A program made the position numbers and the translations under genes. Below, piece after piece: positions 16,464 through 23,576 of a stretch of DNA of 26,366 nucleotides. The notes beneath the pieces were generated by a model. The model had not been told where the DNA came from and made no database searches. It saw nothing but the letters and a program-made list of their open reading frames with translations. Location: NCBI GenBank assembly GCA_049423065.1, contig JBMSQB010000066.1, positions 1-26,366 of the forward strand. The letters are read 5' to 3'. Numbering within the stretch: position 1 is the stretch's first letter; the number at the start of each line of letters is the position of its first letter. The stretch comes from SYIM01 sp041182885. Lineage in GTDB: Bacteria; Pseudomonadota; Gammaproteobacteria; Burkholderiales; Burkholderiaceae_E.

Positions 16464-17516
16464 ATGAGCTTTCGAATTGAACTCAAGCCCAGTGGGAATG
16501 CTTTCCAGGTAGAACCCGGCGAGCCGATTCTGCGCTCTGGGCTCGATGCCGGGTTCTCCATGCCTTACAGCTGCCAGACCGGCGTATGCAAGACCTGCCG
16601 AGGCCGGATTCTGGAAGGCCAGGTCGACTACGGCATGGTGCATCCCACCTATCTGACCGACGCTGACAAGGCCGAAGGCTACGCGCTGCTCTGTCAGGCC
16701 TCGCCTCTGTCGGATCTGGTGATCGAGGTCAGAGAGGTGGGTGGGCTTGAGAACATTCGCCCGCAGATCGTTCCCTGTCGCGTGCTGAAAATTCAGAGGC
16801 CTGCACCTGATGTGGCGGTGCTCACGCTCAAGCTGCCGATGAACGAGAACATGCTGTTTGTCGCGGGCCAGTACATTGACCTGCTGCTCAAAGATGGCAA
16901 GCGACGCAGCTATTCGATCGCGACCGCCCCAAGCTCCGATGGCGTCACCATGATCGAGCTGCACGTGCGCCATATGCCAGGCGGACTCTTCACCGATCAT
17001 GTGTTCAGCACCATGAAGGAACGCGATCTGCTGCGTTTCGAAGGGCCGCTTGGCACGTTTCACCTGCGGGCCCCCAGCGGCAAGCCGGCTGTGCTGGTGG
17101 CAAGTGGCACTGGTTTTGCGCCGATCAAGGCGATCTGTGAAGCAGTTTTCCGGCGTGGGCTTTCGGCGGAGCAACCGCTCACGCTCTACTGGGGCTGCCG
17201 TCGCCGCATCGATCTCTACAGTCTGGAAACGGCCGAGCAGTGGGCGGTTGAACATCCTGGTTTTCGCTTCATTCCAGTGCTGTCCGATCCCTCTGAAGCG
17301 TGCGGCTGGAGCGGCCGTACTGGACTGGTGCATGAAGCGGTGATGGCCGACCACCCCGATATGCGCGACGTCGAAATCTATGCCTGCGGCGCGCCCGTGA
17401 TGGTTGAGGCTGCACGGCGCGATTTCATCGCACGTTGCGGTCTTCCTGTTGAATCATTTTTTGCCGACTCATTCTTGAGCGAGGCCGACCGCACTGGCGC
17501 GGTCGCAACCGTCTGA
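16464..17516 (+). CDS. 2Fe-2S ferredoxin / FAD / NAD(P)H oxidoreductase (oxygenase reductase component type)
   Basis: This 350-residue electron-transfer protein has three domains in order. The first is a plant-type ferredoxin domain with cluster ligands Cys37, Cys42, Cys45 and Cys77 (SCQTGVCKTC ... LLCQA). The second is an FAD-binding barrel with RSYSIATAPSS. The third is a NAD(P)-binding domain with ASGTGFAPIKAI and IYACGAPVMVEAA. The layout is that of AscD-like and aromatic oxygenase reductases, which pass electrons from NAD(P)H to a partner. The ATG at 16464 (MSFRIELKPSG) lies 13 bases after the binding-protein stop; an upstream frame extension lies within that gene. No oxygenase or dehydratase partner is encoded in the window, so the acceptor is unknown. 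Confidence 0.92.
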   Translation: MSFRIELKPSGNAFQVEPGEPILRSGLDAGFSMPYSCQTGVCKTCRGRILEGQVDYGMVHPTYLTDADKAEGYALLCQASPLSDLVIEVREVGGLENIRPQIVPCRVLKIQRPAPDVAVLTLKLPMNENMLFVAGQYIDLLLKDGKRRSYSIATAPSSDGVTMIELHVRHMPGGLFTDHVFSTMKERDLLRFEGPLGTFHLRAPSGKPAVLVASGTGFAPIKAICEAVFRRGLSAEQPLTLYWGCRRRIDLYSLETAEQWAVEHPGFRFIPVLSDPSEACGWSGRTGLVHEAVMADHPDMRDVEIYACGAPVMVEAARRDFIARCGLPVESFFADSFLSEADRTGAVATV

Positions 17517-17546
17517 TTCCAATTCCACAACCAAGGAGACACCTTC

Positions 17547-18086
17547 ATGGTATCAACGCTTGAAATCATTCCCGAAGGCGTGGTTGAACCCAAACCGCGC
17601 AACTCCATCATCAAACCGTATGTCATGTCGCACGGCACGCTCGAGTGCCACAGCCTGAAAGCATCGCGGCGTTTTTATGAAGAGTTTCTGGGCCTCGAGT
17701 GTGTTCGTCATGCGCTGCCAGCCATGGTGATCCGGTGCGGTCTGAAGTTTCATATTGTCTGTGTCGAGGTGGGTGACAAGGTGCACCCGGTCAACGTGCT
17801 CAACCACTGGGGCATTGATGTCGAGTCGAAGGAGAAGGTTGACGAGGCCTATGACAATGCGCTCAAGCACAAGGACACCTACGGTATCCGTCAGGTGTTG
17901 AAACCAGTGTTGCAACACGGCGTGTACTCGTTCTACCTCGAAGACCTCGATCACAACTGGTGGGAAGTGCAGTTCGCCAACGGATTTCAGCACGACGATC
18001 TCTATGATTTCGGGGACCGGTTCTCGATGGAAGACGGCGCCAAGGTGGGCGAATTGAAGGAACTCAACATCAAGACCACGCAGTGA
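17547..18086 (+). CDS. VOC-superfamily protein, possible one-domain extradiol dioxygenase
   Basis: This 179-residue metalloprotein of the vicinal-oxygen-chelate fold has one beta-alpha-beta-beta-beta pair. Likely metal ligands are His29 in SHGTLECHSL, the His of LNHWGIDV, and the Glu of DHNWWEVQF, in the spacing expected for this fold. RRFYEEFLGL is the usual helix after the first strand. The ATG at 17547 has a strong AAGGAG 8 bases upstream. It lies 30 bases after the reductase, and its stop overlaps the following FAH gene start. VOC proteins include extradiol ring-cleaving dioxygenases, glyoxalases, epimerases and resistance proteins. The FAH partner makes a ring-cleavage role plausible, but the catalytic set of classical two-domain dioxygenases cannot be confirmed. 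Confidence 0.85.
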   Translation: MVSTLEIIPEGVVEPKPRNSIIKPYVMSHGTLECHSLKASRRFYEEFLGLECVRHALPAMVIRCGLKFHIVCVEVGDKVHPVNVLNHWGIDVESKEKVDEAYDNALKHKDTYGIRQVLKPVLQHGVYSFYLEDLDHNWWEVQFANGFQHDDLYDFGDRFSMEDGAKVGELKELNIKTTQ

Positions 18087-18997
18087 ATTCGGGCACCGGC
18101 TTCGCGATTGCGACATTGGCGCGGTCGCGCGGTCAGAGCGAGGCGGCGCTTCGCGTGGATGACCGCTTCTGGCCGCTCGCGCTGGCCGGTCTGCCCCTCG
18201 ACACGATGCGCCTGTTCGACAACTGGCCGCGTTCCATTCGTGCGCTTGAGCATTTTGCGGCGGCCATCCGCAGCGGCGAATTCGACCCCCGGAAATCGGT
18301 TTCGCAGGCGCGTGCGCGCTTGCTGACGCCGCTTCGCTATCCGCGGAAATTGTTTTGTGTCGGTGCCAATTACGCTGATCACCTGGCCGAGATGAAGGCG
18401 TCGATCGCCAAGGTTCCCGGCCGGCCGCCGTTCTTCTTCATGAAACCACCGTCAACCTGCATCGTGGGCCCCGGCGATCGGGTGCGCATTCCGAGCGGCT
18501 GCAAGTACTTTGACTGGGAGGTCGAGTTCGTTGTGGTCTTCGGCCGGGGAGGGCGCAATATCCCCGAGTCGGACGCCCTTTCGCATGTGGCCGGATATTC
18601 GATAGGCGTTGACTTCACTGCACGCGACCTCTTCGATCAGCCATCGAGTTTTTTCCGCTTCAACTTTACGCTTGGCAAGGCGCAGGACACCATGAGCCCG
18701 CTCGGGCCGGTCGTCGTGCCTGCGCGGTTCATTGACATCGCCAGCACCCGTTTCGGTCTGGCGGTCAACGGTATCCGCAAACAATGGGGATCGACGGGAG
18801 ACATGATCTATTCGGTCGCTGAACAGATTGCTGGAATCTCGCAGGCGGTAGCGATCGAGCCAGGGGATGTGATGTACACGGGCTCGCCCGCAGGCGTGGG
18901 GCTGCCGCGCGGTGAACGGCTGGTGGCTGGCGATGTGGTGAGCTTCTTTGCCGACGGTATTGGCGAAATGTCGGTGACGATCACGGGCGATGACTGA
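18083..18997 (+). CDS. Fumarylacetoacetase-family (FAH) hydrolase, copy 2
   Basis: This is a 304-residue FAH-fold protein, clearly different from the copy at 14205-15098. It has KLFCVGANYADHLAEM with the conserved His, DWEVEFVVVFG with the metal-binding acidic residues, GVDFTARDLF, and GDVMYTGSPAGVG. The N-terminal 85 residues are variable, as usual. The start is a GTG at 18083 whose last bases form the TGA of the VOC gene (GTGA), implying translational coupling. Such tight pairing suggests that it acts on the product of the VOC enzyme, for example by hydrolysing or isomerising a ring-opened acid. It ends the plus-strand operon; a convergent EamA gene follows. Confidence 0.9.
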   Translation: MNSGTGFAIATLARSRGQSEAALRVDDRFWPLALAGLPLDTMRLFDNWPRSIRALEHFAAAIRSGEFDPRKSVSQARARLLTPLRYPRKLFCVGANYADHLAEMKASIAKVPGRPPFFFMKPPSTCIVGPGDRVRIPSGCKYFDWEVEFVVVFGRGGRNIPESDALSHVAGYSIGVDFTARDLFDQPSSFFRFNFTLGKAQDTMSPLGPVVVPARFIDIASTRFGLAVNGIRKQWGSTGDMIYSVAEQIAGISQAVAIEPGDVMYTGSPAGVGLPRGERLVAGDVVSFFADGIGEMSVTITGDD

Positions 18998-19026
18998 TCG
19001 GCTGCACCGGATGTCGTCCCTGTCTG

Positions 19027-19044
19027 GCGCGGCTTAGCCCGCGC
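19027..19044. terminator. Short GC hairpin between convergent genes
   Basis: GCGCGG (19027-19032) and CCGCGC (19039-19044) flank a 6-base loop, cttagc, holding the TAA stop of the EamA gene on the minus strand. It lies between two convergent genes 36 bases apart, so it may end transcription from both sides. The short stem and absent T-run keep this tentative. Confidence 0.35.
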
Positions 19045-19948
19045 GTCTTCGTGTAAAGCGCGTCTCTGCCATCATCGAAGCGATGCCGGCTGCGCAAATG
19101 ATGGCGATTCCCAAACCACCGAGTTGATCGGGCAGGTCACCGAAAAAGATCCAGCCCGCGACTGCGGCCCCGACAATCTGCAGAAAGGTGAGCGGCGCCA
19201 CGAAGGAGGCGCTCGACCAGTAGTAGGCCTGGACCAGGCAGATCTGACTGACTGTTCCGCACACTCCAATTCCGATGAGCTGCGCCCATATCGCCGACGT
19301 GAAGGTCTGAGGCCAGCCGCCCCAGACGGGCATCAGTGGCAGGGTGAGCGCTGACACGACTGTGCCGACCAGCGCGGTGATCAGTACGGTTGCAGTCGTT
19401 CCTTCGCCCGGCGTTGCCGAGAGCTTTCGGGTGAGCAGCTGAAAGACGATGCTGCAGGCCACGGTGATGAGGGCGAACCCCACACCGGTCGAGTTCAGGT
19501 CGGTGCCTGGCCTCAGGATGAGGAGCATGCCTGCGAACCCGCCTGCTGCGCCAAGCCAGCGCCAGATCGTCACCCGCTCGCCGAGTAACGGCCCGGCGAG
19601 CAGCATCACAAAGAACGGGGTGATGAATGCGATCGCCGTGGCCTCGGCCTGGGGCAGATAACCCAGCGCACTGAAAAAGCTCAGGGTGAACCCGACAAGC
19701 ATCAGCCCGCGGATGATCTGAAGCCACGGCCGGTGCGTCCGGATGATGGCTGTACCAAGCTTCGGTCCGAAGATAAGCACCATCAACACTGCGTGGACAG
19801 CGTGACGGGCGAACGAGATCAAAGGCGTGCCCATTTCTGCGGCGAGCGCTTTGGCAATCGCATCCATCAGGATGAAAAAAACCAATCCGGTAAGGAGGAA
19901 AGCCAGCGCGCGGAGTGGGCGCACCGGGTGAACGGATACTTCGCTCAA
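19034..19948 (-). CDS. EamA-family (DMT superfamily) transporter
   Basis: This 304-residue inner-membrane protein has about ten hydrophobic helices arranged as two EamA repeats, each of roughly 140 residues. The first repeat contains GYLPQAEATAIAFITPFFVMLLAG next to LLGERVTIWRWLG. The second has ASFVAPLTFLQIVGAAVAGWIFFGD. This is the drug/metabolite exporter pattern. The start is a TTG at 19948, supported by GGGAAGAG 5 bases upstream; no ATG occurs before the first helix. It is divergent from lemA and convergent with the FAH operon. Substrate export (amino acids, metabolites) cannot be specified. Confidence 0.9.
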   Translation of the reverse strand: MSEVSVHPVRPLRALAFLLTGLVFFILMDAIAKALAAEMGTPLISFARHAVHAVLMVLIFGPKLGTAIIRTHRPWLQIIRGLMLVGFTLSFFSALGYLPQAEATAIAFITPFFVMLLAGPLLGERVTIWRWLGAAGGFAGMLLILRPGTDLNSTGVGFALITVACSIVFQLLTRKLSATPGEGTTATVLITALVGTVVSALTLPLMPVWGGWPQTFTSAIWAQLIGIGVCGTVSQICLVQAYYWSSASFVAPLTFLQIVGAAVAGWIFFGDLPDQLGGLGIAIICAAGIASMMAETRFTRRRAG

Positions 19949-20049
19949 AATGACTCTTCCCTTGTTTTCGGCGGTCTGATTCGCTGACCTGTGTCCGCTG
20001 TACTGAGCGCGAATTCAGGTATCTTCAAACGAATGACGAAAGGTATCTC

Positions 20050-20661
20050 ATGAGTCTCGCCCGGTCGCTTCGCGCAGTCCCGATTTTCATGATGGCTTTG
20101 CTCAGCCTGTTGCTTGGTGGCTGTGGCTATAACGATTTTCAACGACTCGACGAGCAGACCAAGGCGGCCTGGTCGGAGGTGCTCAACCAGTACCAGCGGC
20201 GCGCCGATCTGGTGCCCAATCTGGTGGCCACCGTCAAGGGGGAAGCCTCGTTCGAGCAGGAGACACTCACGCGGGTGGTGGAGGCGCGCGCTCGTGCAAC
20301 CGCGATCCAGGTCACGCCTGAGACGCTCAACGATCCGCAGGCTTTGCAACGCTTCCAGGAAGCCCAGGGATCTCTGGGGTCGGCCTTGTCGCGTCTGCTG
20401 GCGGTGAGCGAAAGCTATCCCACGCTCAAATCCAATCAGGGCTTTCAGGATTTGCGAGTGCAGATTGAGGGCACTGAAAACCGGATCACCGTCGCCCGCA
20501 ATCGCTACATTCAGGCGGTGCAGCAGTACAACACGCTCGCGCGCAGTTTTCCGAGCAATCTCACAGCGCTTGCGTTGAATTATTCGATCAAGCCCAACCT
20601 GAGCGTGAATAACGAAGCGCAGCTCAGCCAGCCCCCTGCTGTCGACTTCCAGAAGAAGTGA
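20050..20661 (+). CDS. lemA: LemA family lipoprotein
   Basis: This 203-residue envelope protein has a lipobox, LLGGC, placing the lipidated Cys at residue 25. The rest is largely helical, with the LemA hallmarks AAWSEVLNQYQRRADLVPNLVATVKG near the start and RNRYIQAVQQYNTLARSFPSN near the end. The function of LemA is not settled. Its gene commonly travels with TPM-domain genes, as here, where two follow in the same direction at short spacing. The ATG at 20050 has AAAGG 7 bases upstream. An 8-base direct repeat (aggtatct) occurs at 20017-20024 and 20041-20048 and may be regulatory or chance. Confidence 0.93.
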   Translation: MSLARSLRAVPIFMMALLSLLLGGCGYNDFQRLDEQTKAAWSEVLNQYQRRADLVPNLVATVKGEASFEQETLTRVVEARARATAIQVTPETLNDPQALQRFQEAQGSLGSALSRLLAVSESYPTLKSNQGFQDLRVQIEGTENRITVARNRYIQAVQQYNTLARSFPSNLTALALNYSIKPNLSVNNEAQLSQPPAVDFQKK

Positions 20662-20671
20662 GCGCCTCGAC

Positions 20672-21574
20672 ATGATGCGCAGCCCAGGCCTTGCGTGCAG
20701 TGTTTTGCGCATGGCTCTTTGGGCGTTCACGCTGGCGAGCCTGTGCGGCCTTGCGTACGGTCAGGCGCTCCAGGCAATTCCCCCGCTGAGTGCTCGCATC
20801 ATCGACACCACGGCCACCCTGAAGACCGAACAGGTACAGGCGATCGAGGCCAGGCTGCGAGCGTTCGAAGTGGCCCGCGGCACCCAGATCGTCGTACTCA
20901 TGGTGCCCACCACGGCGCCGGAAGACATCGCTGACTTCACCCAGCGGGTCGGTGACGCATGGAAGATCGGACGCAGGGACATCGGAGACGGCCTGCTTCT
21001 CATTGTCGCGAAAAATGACCGCACGCTTCGCATCGCACCGGCCAAAGCCCTGGAGGGCGCCATACCCGATCTCGCAGCGCGACAGGTGATTGATCGAACC
21101 ATCGTGCCTCGCTTTCGCGAGGGGGACTTCGCGGGCGGCATTGACGCAGGCCTCAGCCGGTTGATGGCGCTCATCGCTGGCGAAGCGCTGCCCGAGCCGC
21201 GGGGGGCGGGTGGCACAGCGAGATTCGCCTCCGACTGGACCGATGCCCTGGTCCTGTTGCTGGTGGCCATCCCGGTCATTGCCCGCCGGCTGGCGAACTG
21301 GTTCGGACGCAAACTGGCGTGCCTGCTCACCGGACTGGGTGCGGGAGTCCTCACCTGGGCCGCAGGCGCGGGTGTGATCCTGATCCTGCTTTCCGTGCCC
21401 CTGGCAGTCCTTTGGGGGTTGATCGCAACCATGGCCGTCTGGCGGGTTCATCCAGGTCGACAACACGGCAGCTGGGGCAACCCGAACGGCCGGTCCGGCA
21501 CGTGGTCGGAGGGTGGGTTCAGGAGCGGTGGCGGCGGAAATTTCGGTGGCGGCGGCGCCTCCGGGAGGTGGTGA
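20672..21574 (+). CDS. TPM-domain membrane protein (YgcG type)
   Basis: This 300-residue protein has an N-terminal signal peptide (hydrophobic run ending LAYGQA near residue 30). A TPM domain follows (PPLSARIIDTTATLKTEQVQAIEARL to about residue 165, including RDIGDGLLLIVAKNDRTLRIA). Two or three membrane segments lie between residues 190 and 255. The tail is rich in Gly and Ser and ends GGGGNFGGGGASGRW, typical of this family. The TPM domain probably faces the periplasm. It starts 10 bases after lemA and ends 4 bases before a second TPM gene. Family members are linked to membrane-protein quality control and photosystem repair in other organisms; no specific role is established here. Confidence 0.9.
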   Translation: MMRSPGLACSVLRMALWAFTLASLCGLAYGQALQAIPPLSARIIDTTATLKTEQVQAIEARLRAFEVARGTQIVVLMVPTTAPEDIADFTQRVGDAWKIGRRDIGDGLLLIVAKNDRTLRIAPAKALEGAIPDLAARQVIDRTIVPRFREGDFAGGIDAGLSRLMALIAGEALPEPRGAGGTARFASDWTDALVLLLVAIPVIARRLANWFGRKLACLLTGLGAGVLTWAAGAGVILILLSVPLAVLWGLIATMAVWRVHPGRQHGSWGNPNGRSGTWSEGGFRSGGGGNFGGGGASGRW

Positions 21575-21578
21575 CGTG

Positions 21579-22115
21579 ATGCCGCGAGCAATGAGTCTCT
21601 CGCAGTGGCTGGGGTTTGCTGGCCGGCAGTTATGGTTCGACGAAACCGATATCGATCGGCTGTTGGGCTCCGGCTGGACCGAGCGTTTGACCGAGCAGAT
21701 CCAGATCACCGAAGCGGGGGGCTCGGGCGAGGTGCGGCTGTGTGTTGAAGCAGCCTTGCCCTGGGCCGACGTCGTGCGGGGGCGGCGGCTTGGGTTCGAT
21801 CAGCTGGTCCGCGAGCGCGCGGCGAATCTCTTTGCCCAATTGAGGGTTTGGGATACCGAGAACAACAGCGGCGTTCTGCTCTACATGCTCCTGTCCGAGA
21901 GAGCCATCGAAATTGTGGTCGACCGCGGCTTGCGCCGCGTGGACGCCCGCTGCTGGCAGACCCTGGCGGAGGACACGGCGCAGGGCTTGCGGGAAGGGCA
22001 GGGCTCGCGGGCGCTCTTGAAGAGTCTGGCGCGGTGCAGAGACCTGCTGAAGGAGGCAGGCCTGCCAGAGGACAGTGCGGGCAACGAGCTTACCGATATG
22101 CCGCATCGGCAGTAA
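21579..22115 (+). CDS. Second TPM-domain protein, no signal peptide
   Basis: This 178-residue protein lacks an obvious signal or membrane segment. Its central part (EVRLCVEAALPWADVV through RVWDTENNSGVLLYMLLSERAIEIVVDRGL) matches the shorter cytoplasmic-looking TPM proteins that often follow lemA and a YgcG-like gene. The ATG at 21579 or an in-frame GTG at 21576 follows GGGAGG closely; ATG 21591 is also possible. It is last in the lemA operon and converges with the tRNA-Arg/folA genes. Confidence 0.85.
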   Translation: MPRAMSLSQWLGFAGRQLWFDETDIDRLLGSGWTERLTEQIQITEAGGSGEVRLCVEAALPWADVVRGRRLGFDQLVRERAANLFAQLRVWDTENNSGVLLYMLLSERAIEIVVDRGLRRVDARCWQTLAEDTAQGLREGQGSRALLKSLARCRDLLKEAGLPEDSAGNELTDMPHRQ

Positions 22116-22152
22116 GCGGAGTAGTGAGTGCGCCGAATGCCCGCGAAGATGC

Positions 22153-22228
22153 TGGCGCCCCCGACACGAATCGAACGTGTGACCCTCCCCTTAGGAGGGG
22201 GATGCTCTATCCACTGAGCTACGGGGGC
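22153..22228 (-). tRNA. tRNA-Arg (anticodon CCT)
   Basis: The 76-base minus-strand sequence folds as a complete tRNA. The acceptor GCCCCCG pairs with CGGGGGC, and the D stem is GCTC/GAGC. The anticodon stem TCCCC/GGGGA encloses loop CTCCTAA (anticodon CCT, reading AGG), and the T stem ACACG/CGTGT encloses TTCGATT. CCA is encoded after discriminator G. Its first 10 bases overlap the end of the folA reading frame, whose TAG stop is tRNA bases 8-10. Confidence 0.97.
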
Positions 22229-22785
22229 GTGCCGTCGATTGTAGCCGAGCCGCCCGTTGTCTCGCGCGCCCGCTCGCGGTTGCGGTAATGCACGATGGCG
22301 TAGCGGATGCCGCTCGCCGAGGTATGCGCCTGCCGCGACTGCAGCAGCCAATTCGCGGGATCGAGGGATGGGAAGAAGGCATCGCCCTCAGGCGCGAGAT
22401 CGATCTCGGTGATGATCGCCTGATCGGCCTGGTCGAGCGCGGCGAGATAGATTTCTCCGCCACCGGCAATAAAGACATGACTGACAGTGCCAGCGAGCCT
22501 CATTGCTTCGTCGAGTGAGCCCGCACGCTCGCAGCCCGGGCTTGTCCAGGCCGGATCGCGGGTGAGCACAATCGTGCGACGCCCAGGGAGCGGCCGGCCG
22601 ATCGACTCGAAGGTCTTACGCCCCATCACCAGCACATGGCCCAGCGTGGTGGCCTTGAAGTGCCTGAGATCTTCAGGCAGTTGCCAGGGCAGGGTGTTGT
22701 TGAGACCGATCACGCCATTGGCGGCACGGGCCACAATCAGCGTGATCAGGGGGCGCGGCGCGACCGCGCGGGCGCCCTGCGTCAT
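22219..22785 (-). CDS. folA: Dihydrofolate reductase
   Basis: This 188-residue enzyme reduces dihydrofolate to tetrahydrofolate with NADPH, regenerating the cofactor used by the adjacent thymidylate synthase. Landmarks are LIVARAANGVIGLNNTLPWQLPEDLRHFKATT (substrate and NADPH loops with the active-site acidic residue), VLVMGRKTFESIGRPLPGR, and VFIAGGGEIYLAAL. The core ends near YAIVHYRNRE, and a tail of some 15 residues follows before the stop, which lies inside the tRNA-Arg gene. The ATG at 22785 overlaps the thyA stop (ATGA), so the two are translationally coupled. Being last before a tRNA, its message would be cut at the tRNA 5' end by RNase P, removing the stop codon from any transcript so processed. 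Confidence 0.96.
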   Translation of the reverse strand: MTQGARAVAPRPLITLIVARAANGVIGLNNTLPWQLPEDLRHFKATTLGHVLVMGRKTFESIGRPLPGRRTIVLTRDPAWTSPGCERAGSLDEAMRLAGTVSHVFIAGGGEIYLAALDQADQAIITEIDLAPEGDAFFPSLDPANWLLQSRQAHTSASGIRYAIVHYRNRERARETTGGSATIDGTPP

Positions 22786-23576
22786 ACCGCGACCGGGGCC
22801 TTGATATGAGGATGCGACTGATAACCGGAAATCTCGAAATCTTCAAACCGGTAGTCGAAGATGGAATCCGGACGGCGCAGGATCGTGAGGCGTGGCAGCG
22901 GGAAGGGCTCACGCTCGAGCTGCGTGCGGGCCTGATCGAGATGGTTGAGATACAGATGACAGTCGCCGCCCGTCCAGATGAAATCGCCGGGTTGCAGATC
23001 GCATTGCTGCGCCACCATGTGCGTGAGGAGCGCATACGATGCAATGTTGAAGGGGACGCCCAGAAAGATGTCGGCGCTTCGCTGATACATCTGGCAAGAC
23101 AACCGCCCTCCCGCCACATGAAACTGGAAAAACGCGTGACAGGGAGCAAGCGCCATTTTGGGAAGGTCGGCGACATTCCAGGCCGACACGATGAGGCGCC
23201 GTGAGGAGGGATCACGGCGGATCCGGTCCACCACATCGGTGATCTGGTCGATGGTGCTGCCGTTGGCCGCGGGCCAGTTGCGCCACTGATGGCCGTAGAC
23301 CGGACCCAGCTCGCCCTGTTCGTTGGCCCATTCATCCCAGATGGTGACACCGTTGTCGCGCAGATAGGCAACGTTGGTGGAGCCCTGCAGAAACCACAGC
23401 AGCTCGTGAATGATCGAGCGCAGGTGCAGCTTCTTGGTGGTGACCAGCGGGAAACCCTCTGCCAGGTCGAAGCGCATCTGCCAGCCGAACACCGACAGTG
23501 TCCCGGTGCCCGTGCGGTCGGATTTCGGCTCGCCTCGCTCGAGCACGTGACGCATCAGATCCAGGTAGGCCTTCAC
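22782..23576 (-). CDS. thyA: Thymidylate synthase
   Basis: This 264-residue enzyme methylates dUMP to dTMP with methylene-tetrahydrofolate. It has the same length and numbering as the E. coli enzyme, with catalytic Cys146 in LAPCHAFFQF. Other conserved segments are DRTGTGTLSVFG, the phosphate-binding RR pair (SSRRLIVSAWN) and QRSADIFLGVPFNIASYA. The start is a GTG at 23576 that overlaps the TGA of the upstream tetR gene (GTGA). No ATG alternative exists, since the next residues are already conserved (MKAYLDLMRHVLERG). It is followed by folA with a 4-base overlap. Confidence 0.97.
   Translation of the reverse strand: MKAYLDLMRHVLERGEPKSDRTGTGTLSVFGWQMRFDLAEGFPLVTTKKLHLRSIIHELLWFLQGSTNVAYLRDNGVTIWDEWANEQGELGPVYGHQWRNWPAANGSTIDQITDVVDRIRRDPSSRRLIVSAWNVADLPKMALAPCHAFFQFHVAGGRLSCQMYQRSADIFLGVPFNIASYALLTHMVAQQCDLQPGDFIWTGGDCHLYLNHLDQARTQLEREPFPLPRLTILRRPDSIFDYRFEDFEISGYQSHPHIKAPVAV

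Noticed and set aside
15095..16561. Long minus-strand open frame (488 codons)
   Set aside because: It is antisense to the second binding protein, whose signal peptide, ribosome site and fold motifs are clear. It reflects GC-biased codon use.
20017..20048. Direct repeat aggtatct before lemA as an operator
   Set aside because: Two 8-base copies, one overlapping the ribosome site, are too little to separate from chance.
22153..22228. tRNA-Arg as an attachment site for an integrated element
   Set aside because: No integrase, no duplicated tRNA 3' end and no foreign-looking DNA nearby; both flanks are housekeeping genes.
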